Of a stretch of DNA of 32,194 bases, positions 27,998 to 32,194 are shown piece by piece. Under the pieces are notes generated by a model. That model made no database searches and was not told the DNA's origin. It saw only the letters and a program-made list of their open reading frames with translations. Source of the stretch: Propionibacteriaceae bacterium. Its GTDB lineage: Bacteria > Actinomycetota > Actinomycetes > Propionibacteriales > Propionibacteriaceae. Each line of letters begins with the position of its first letter. Positions within the stretch are counted from its first letter, which is position 1. The stretch lies in assembly GCA_009781145.1 (NCBI GenBank), contig WQYR01000005.1, forward strand, positions 1 to 32,194. Reading direction: 5' to 3'. Both the position numbers and the translations under genes were made by a program.

Positions 27998-29827
27998 CTA
28001 CGGCTGATAATTGATCGGATCGTCATATGGCGGGTTGCCGGTAGGCGCGATTCCGTAATGGGGCAGGGCCAGCGTCATCAGGTCACGGGCTGTCGGCATG
28101 GCAACGGTACCACCGAATGTGCCGCCAGCCGGATTGTCAATCACCACATACACCAGAATTGTCGGGTCGTTGACCGGGGCAACCCCGATGAATGACGCCG
28201 TCCAGCCCTGATACAGACCGGTCGACGGTTCGACACGCTGCGCGGTACCCGTCTTGCCGGCCCACGTGTAGCCGGGAATGGCGCGCTGCTTGGAGTAGAG
28301 CGACGAATCGGTGGCCGACTCCATCATGTTGATCACGTCGGCCGAGGTCTGGGCGCTGACCACCCGACGGGTTTCCTGCTGCGGCTGCGCCACCGGGGTG
28401 CCGTCGGCCGTTGTCACCGACTTGATGATCGTCGGCTGGATGTACACGCCACCGTTGGCGACCGCCGCCACTGCCGCCGCCTCTTGCATTGGCGTCACGC
28501 TGATCGACTGGCCGAACGCGATGCGGTCGCGCTGGTAGTCGGGCATCGACGCGTCCGGCACGATGCCGAGCGCCAGGTTGCCCTCACCGGGCAGCTGAAT
28601 GCCGGTTGGCTTGCCCAGCCCGAAGGCGTTCAGGTAATCAACCGTGGCCTGCTTGCTTGACTGGCGAGCCAGCAGCGCGGCGCCGATGTTCGAAGAGTAG
28701 GCCACGACGCCGCGGGCCGTCAGATACCACGTGTCGTGCACCTCGGAGTCGGTGATGGTGTGGCCGCCAGACTCAAGGCTTGAAGGCACGACGACACGGG
28801 TGTCGGGTGTTATCAGCCCCTGATCAAGGAGCGACGACATCGTCAAGATCTTCTGAACCGAGCCGGGCTCGAAGGTCATCTCGACCGCCCGGTTGCCCAG
28901 GGTGGCGGGGTCGGCCTGCCCGAAGTTGTTGTTGTCGAAAGTCTGAGCGTCAGCCATCCCAAGGATTTCGCCAGTCTTGACGTTCATGACGATAGCAGTA
29001 CCCCAATCGGCCCCGAACTGAGCCACAGCCGCGTCGATTTCCTGCTGTGCCGCCATCTGCATGGTGGCGTCTATCGTCAACTCGATGTTGTCGCCATTCA
29101 CGGCTGGCACCAGCGTGTTGGCACCCAGCGGGATGATTCCGTAGGCACCGCGCTCGCTGCTCGACTGACCATCGATACCCTTGAGGGTGGAGTTCTGCGA
29201 ATACTCCAAGCCCGCCAAGCCGTTTCCGTCCGTCCCGACGAAGCCGAGCAAGTTGGACGCCAGCGAACCGTCCGGGTAGACGCGAAGCGGCGTCAGCTCG
29301 GAACTGAGGCCGTACCAGCCACCCTGGTTCATGTCCGAAACGATCTTCGCCCAGGTGTAGGCCGGCACATTGGCCGCGATCGGCTCGTACTGGTTCGGCG
29401 AACCATCCGAGCGGTTCTCGTTTGTCAAATGCCAAAGGTAGTCATCGATCGAACCACCCAGATCGGTCATCAAAATCTGGGCGATGGCCTGCGGCGCCTC
29501 GCTGGCCTTGGTCTGCTGCGCGGTGGTCATCCCCGTGGTGCGGGCGATTCCGTTGGTGGCTATGCCGTAAGGGTCGGCGATGACGCGCACATACGGCAAA
29601 GTCTCGGCCAGCACCGTGCCGTTCCGATCCGTCACCGTGCCCCTGCTGGCCGGCAAAACCTGCGGCCTGGTCGTCAGGTTGGCGATCGCGGTCGTCGCGG
29701 CGCCGTTCGCGTCGATGCCTTGCACCCACAGGGCCCGCACTGCCACCAAACTTGTAAAGACGGCCACAGCGGTACCCAAGGCCTTGAGGCGACGAGTCGA
29801 ACTCGCCCGAACGTTTACCCGTGCCAT
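27998..29827 (-). CDS. ftsI: FtsI / class B penicillin-binding protein (septal transpeptidase)
   Basis: SxN motif YSSNIGAALLARQ, KTGT motif WAGKTGTAQRVEP, EPGSVQKILTMSSLLD; start at ATG 29827. Confidence 0.96.
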   Translation of the reverse strand: MARVNVRASSTRRLKALGTAVAVFTSLVAVRALWVQGIDANGAATTAIANLTTRPQVLPASRGTVTDRNGTVLAETLPYVRVIADPYGIATNGIARTTGMTTAQQTKASEAPQAIAQILMTDLGGSIDDYLWHLTNENRSDGSPNQYEPIAANVPAYTWAKIVSDMNQGGWYGLSSELTPLRVYPDGSLASNLLGFVGTDGNGLAGLEYSQNSTLKGIDGQSSSERGAYGIIPLGANTLVPAVNGDNIELTIDATMQMAAQQEIDAAVAQFGADWGTAIVMNVKTGEILGMADAQTFDNNNFGQADPATLGNRAVEMTFEPGSVQKILTMSSLLDQGLITPDTRVVVPSSLESGGHTITDSEVHDTWYLTARGVVAYSSNIGAALLARQSSKQATVDYLNAFGLGKPTGIQLPGEGNLALGIVPDASMPDYQRDRIAFGQSISVTPMQEAAAVAAVANGGVYIQPTIIKSVTTADGTPVAQPQQETRRVVSAQTSADVINMMESATDSSLYSKQRAIPGYTWAGKTGTAQRVEPSTGLYQGWTASFIGVAPVNDPTILVYVVIDNPAGGTFGGTVAMPTARDLMTLALPHYGIAPTGNPPYDDPINYQP

Positions 29828-29828
29828 C

Positions 29829-30380
29829 TCAGTTGCCTCCAATGGCCGACAGCGGTGCCGCCTCTTGATCGCCCGAGGCGCTCGGATCGCCCGAGGCGCT
29901 CGGATCGCCCGAGGCGCTCGGATCGCCCGACGCGGTCTGGTCATCTGACGGCGACGGGGTCGGCGTCGGAACCGGATACAGCTTGATGGTGATCGGCGGC
30001 GTCGTGACGCTCGGGTCAGGTATCGACCGCGGCACGGCATTGCCGGTCAGCGGCGTCGTATCGCCGCTGATCGAACCGTCCGCCAGATTCAGAAAGGCCA
30101 CTTTGGTGTCGGGGCACATACCAAGGGCCGCCGCCTGCTGGGCGAGGCTGGTGACCGAGCCAACCCTGTCGACCTCGGCCCGCAGCGCCGAAACCTCGTC
30201 ACCCAAGGCCTTGGCTTGCGACTGGTCTTTGCGAAGCTCGGCCGAGCCGGACTGGATGTTGATGTTCAGCGCCAGAAGGCCGATCATGCCAACCACCATT
30301 ACACCGGCCAGCCCCAGGGCGAAAGGCACATTGCCGAGGCGTTTGTTACTCTTGACGGCCGTCAGCGGCACACCGCTCAT
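29829..30380 (-). CDS. FtsL-like divisome protein with Pro/Ser/Asp-rich repeat tail
   Basis: Position between rsmH and ftsI; single TM (FALGLAGVMVVGMIGLLALNINIQ) followed by short coiled coil; C-terminal (SASGDP)n tail. Confidence 0.8.
   Translation of the reverse strand: MSGVPLTAVKSNKRLGNVPFALGLAGVMVVGMIGLLALNINIQSGSAELRKDQSQAKALGDEVSALRAEVDRVGSVTSLAQQAAALGMCPDTKVAFLNLADGSISGDTTPLTGNAVPRSIPDPSVTTPPITIKLYPVPTPTPSPSDDQTASGDPSASGDPSASGDPSASGDQEAAPLSAIGGN
29867..29938. repeat. 18-bp in-frame tandem repeat, 3 perfect units plus 1 degenerate unit
   Basis: GATCGCCCGAGGCGCTCG at 29867-29884, 29885-29902 and 29903-29920; degenerate unit 29921-29938; encodes (GDPSAS)n in the ftsL-like protein. Confidence 0.97.
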
Positions 30381-31360
30381 TTTGCGTCCTCCCTTACTCT
30401 GGTGATCACACGCATGCGCGCCGACGCGGCGCGCGGGTTGGCGTCCACCTCGTCTTGTGACGGGCGGATGGCCTGATCGCTGACCAGCGCGAAGCGCGGC
30501 TGCAACGATTCCGGCACAACCGGCAGGCGGCGTGGCGCCTGCGAGGTGGTGGCGGCTCGGAACGCCTGCTTGACGAGGCGATCCTCCAGTGAGTGGTACG
30601 AGATGACGGCCAAGCGACCGCCGACGCCCAGGCGGGCCAAGGCTTCCGGCAGAGCTTGCGCCAGGGCGGTCAGCTCATCGTTGGTACAGATTCGAAGGGC
30701 CTGGAAGACGCGTTTGGCCGGGTGCCCGCCGCTGCCGTACCGGACAGCCGCCGGCATGGCAGCCGTCACCACATCGGCAAGCTGACCGGTGGTTTGGATG
30801 GGACGCTGCTGGCGCGCCGCGACGATGGCCTGCGCGACCCGCAGGGCGTGCGGTTCCTCGCCGAAATCGCGGATCACCCGCGCCAGGTCGGTGTCCGGCC
30901 ACGTGTTGACGATGTCGGCGGCAGTGACGGCCAACCGGTCGTCCATTCGCATGTCGAGCGGCCCGTCCTGAGTGTAGGCGAAGCCGCGTCCGGCCTCGTC
31001 TATCTGCAAGCTGGACAGCCCGAGGTCGAACAGCATGGCCTGCACGCAGTCGATCCCGAGATCGTCCAGGACGGTGCCGAGTTCGTCGAAGCGGGCGCGC
31101 ACCAAGGTGACGTCGAAGGCGGCGAGCCGTTCTTGCGCCAACGCCAGCGCATCACCATCGCGGTCGATGCCGACCAGCCGCGCGCCGGGGCATGCCTCCA
31201 GCAGGGCGAAGGAGTGACCACCAAGGCCCACTGTGGCGTCAAGCAAGGTGGAACCGACGCCCAGCGCCGGATGCAAGGCGTCGACAACCTCCGCCAGCAA
31301 CGCTGGCGTATGCGTGGGTCGCGCCATGACCGCCACCACCGCCTCCTTGTTCTGCCTCAT
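30377..31360 (-). CDS. rsmH: 16S rRNA (cytosine(1402)-N(4))-methyltransferase RsmH (MraW)
   Basis: HTPALLAEVVDALHP; LLDATVGLGGHSFALLEACPGARLVGIDRD; start ATG 31360 (behind GGGAAGGG) or 31327. Confidence 0.95.
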   Translation of the reverse strand: MRQNKEAVVAVMARPTHTPALLAEVVDALHPALGVGSTLLDATVGLGGHSFALLEACPGARLVGIDRDGDALALAQERLAAFDVTLVRARFDELGTVLDDLGIDCVQAMLFDLGLSSLQIDEAGRGFAYTQDGPLDMRMDDRLAVTAADIVNTWPDTDLARVIRDFGEEPHALRVAQAIVAARQQRPIQTTGQLADVVTAAMPAAVRYGSGGHPAKRVFQALRICTNDELTALAQALPEALARLGVGGRLAVISYHSLEDRLVKQAFRAATTSQAPRRLPVVPESLQPRFALVSDQAIRPSQDEVDANPRAASARMRVITRVREDAK

Positions 31361-31373
31361 GCCGCCCTTCCCG

Positions 31374-31399
31374 CCCAACATCGGGGAAGTGATGTTGGG
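31374..31399 (-). promoter_or_regulatory. Perfect 9-bp hairpin in the mraZ-rsmH intergenic region
   Basis: CCCAACATC (31374-31382) / GATGTTGGG (31391-31399), 8-nt loop; abuts the probable rsmH SD (31365-31372). Confidence 0.6.
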
Positions 31400-31412
31400 A
31401 GGGGTGGCGACG

Positions 31413-31835
31413 TCACACCCCGATCACTTCGTTCAGTTCGGCGAAGTGAGGGGCTTGCTCCTCTTCGTATTGCGCCCACAATTCCGGATTCCACAGTTCG
31501 ACATGATCGATGGCGCCCGTCACAACCAAATCCCTGTCGAGGTTGGCCCAGGACCGCAGATTGGCCGGGATGCTGACCCGTCCCTGCTTGTCGGGCGCCG
31601 AATCGCTGGCACCGGCAGCCAGCATGCGCTTGAAGTCACGAACCTGCCTGATGGTCGATGGGCCGATTGTCACCCGATCGAGCATTTCAGTGAAGGCGTC
31701 TGGGGTGTAGATGGCCAGGCATCGCTCTTGGCCGCGAACAACAACCAAACCATCGACCAGTTCATCCCGGAATTTCGGGGGTAGGAAGAAGCGGCCTTTC
31801 TCGTCGAACTTTGGCGTGTAAGTTCCCAAGAACAT
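31413..31835 (-). CDS. mraZ: Transcriptional regulator MraZ
   Basis: MFLGTYTPKFDEKGRFFLPPKFRDELVDGLVV...DKQGRVSIPANLRSWANLDRDLVVTGAIDHVELW: two SpoVT/AbrB-like repeats. Confidence 0.96.
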   Translation of the reverse strand: MFLGTYTPKFDEKGRFFLPPKFRDELVDGLVVVRGQERCLAIYTPDAFTEMLDRVTIGPSTIRQVRDFKRMLAAGASDSAPDKQGRVSIPANLRSWANLDRDLVVTGAIDHVELWNPELWAQYEEEQAPHFAELNEVIGV

Positions 31836-31888
31836 GGTGACCACCTCCTCCACGGGCTCTCCCAGAACCGCCTTTTGCGATCCCGTTT

Positions 31889-31924
31889 CATCCACCATAC
31901 CCCCAAACTCACCACCATGCCACA
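31889..31924 (-). promoter_or_regulatory. Candidate MraZ-box array upstream of mraZ
   Basis: Minus strand TGTGGCATGGTGGTGAGTTTGGGGGTATGGTGGATG: ATGGTGG repeated with 20-bp spacing and a GGGGG-containing half-way element (about 10-bp periodicity). Confidence 0.45.
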
Positions 31925-31957
31925 TTCAGAAAGGTCCAAATGCGATTTGCTTGCATG

Positions 31958-32194
31958 CTACAGACGCGACATTTCGGGTGGCACGAAACCGGCGAAGCCT
32001 AGGTCCACCAGATTCTGGCGCACTATCTGGCATTCGGCGTCCAAGGTGGCGGCATCGGCGGGCTTGGCATTGGCGAAGCTCATGCCGCCCTGATCGGCCA
32101 GCGAGAAGACATGAAGATGCAAATGCGGCACGTCGAAGCCGGCCACCATCATGACGGCCCTCGTGCCAGGGAACCCAGCCTGCTGGGCCAAACC
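31958..32194 (-). CDS. HIT-family (histidine triad) protein, 5' end outside the window
   Basis: HIT motif DVPHLHLHVFSL near the C-terminus; reading frame open to the window edge. Confidence 0.8.
   Translation of the reverse strand, partial: GLAQQAGFPGTRAVMMVAGFDVPHLHLHVFSLADQGGMSFANAKPADAATLDAECQIVRQNLVDLGFAGFVPPEMSRL

Noticed and set aside
29828-30040. N-terminal extension of the ftsI ORF with (RAIRAP)n repeats
   Set aside because: It is the ftsL-like 18-bp tandem repeat read in another frame; the true ftsI start is ATG 29827.

Overview
The window is a housekeeping region of a high-GC Gram-positive (actinobacterial) chromosome. The taxon is inferred from family content (mtrA/mtrB/lpqB, pdtaR-like ANTAR regulator, Wag31-type DivIVA, long-form HisG) and is possibly Propionibacteriales, but this is not proven. 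Every credible gene is on the minus strand. In transcription order, from high to low coordinates: a HIT-family gene cut by the window edge; a dcw cell-wall/division cluster (mraZ, rsmH, ftsL-like, ftsI, murF, mraY, murD, ftsW, murG, murC, ftsQ, ftsZ, sepF, yggT, divIVA); a DksA/TraR-like zinc-finger gene, lspA and rluD-like; tRNA-Leu(CAA); pdtaR-like and polA; an NTP-transferase; rpsA; a Nim/PPOX-like flavoprotein; a rhodanese; mtrA-mtrB-lpqB; comF-like; hpf; and hisE-hisG. I found no phage, transposase, CRISPR array or defence system, and no clearly novel multi-gene system. The items most worth a second look are: (i) no murE in an otherwise contiguous dcw cluster; (ii) a small family of hairpin-forming repeats around the NTP-transferase, one copy encoding its stop codon and C-terminus; (iii) a 13-bp perfect tandem repeat in the SD-less leader of rpsA; (iv) a three-arm, mutually exclusive hairpin in the ftsZ leader; (v) a 9-bp perfect hairpin next to the rsmH ribosome-binding site; (vi) an 18-bp in-frame tandem repeat in the ftsL-like gene. 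All calls come from reading the sequence and family motifs; no database search was run.
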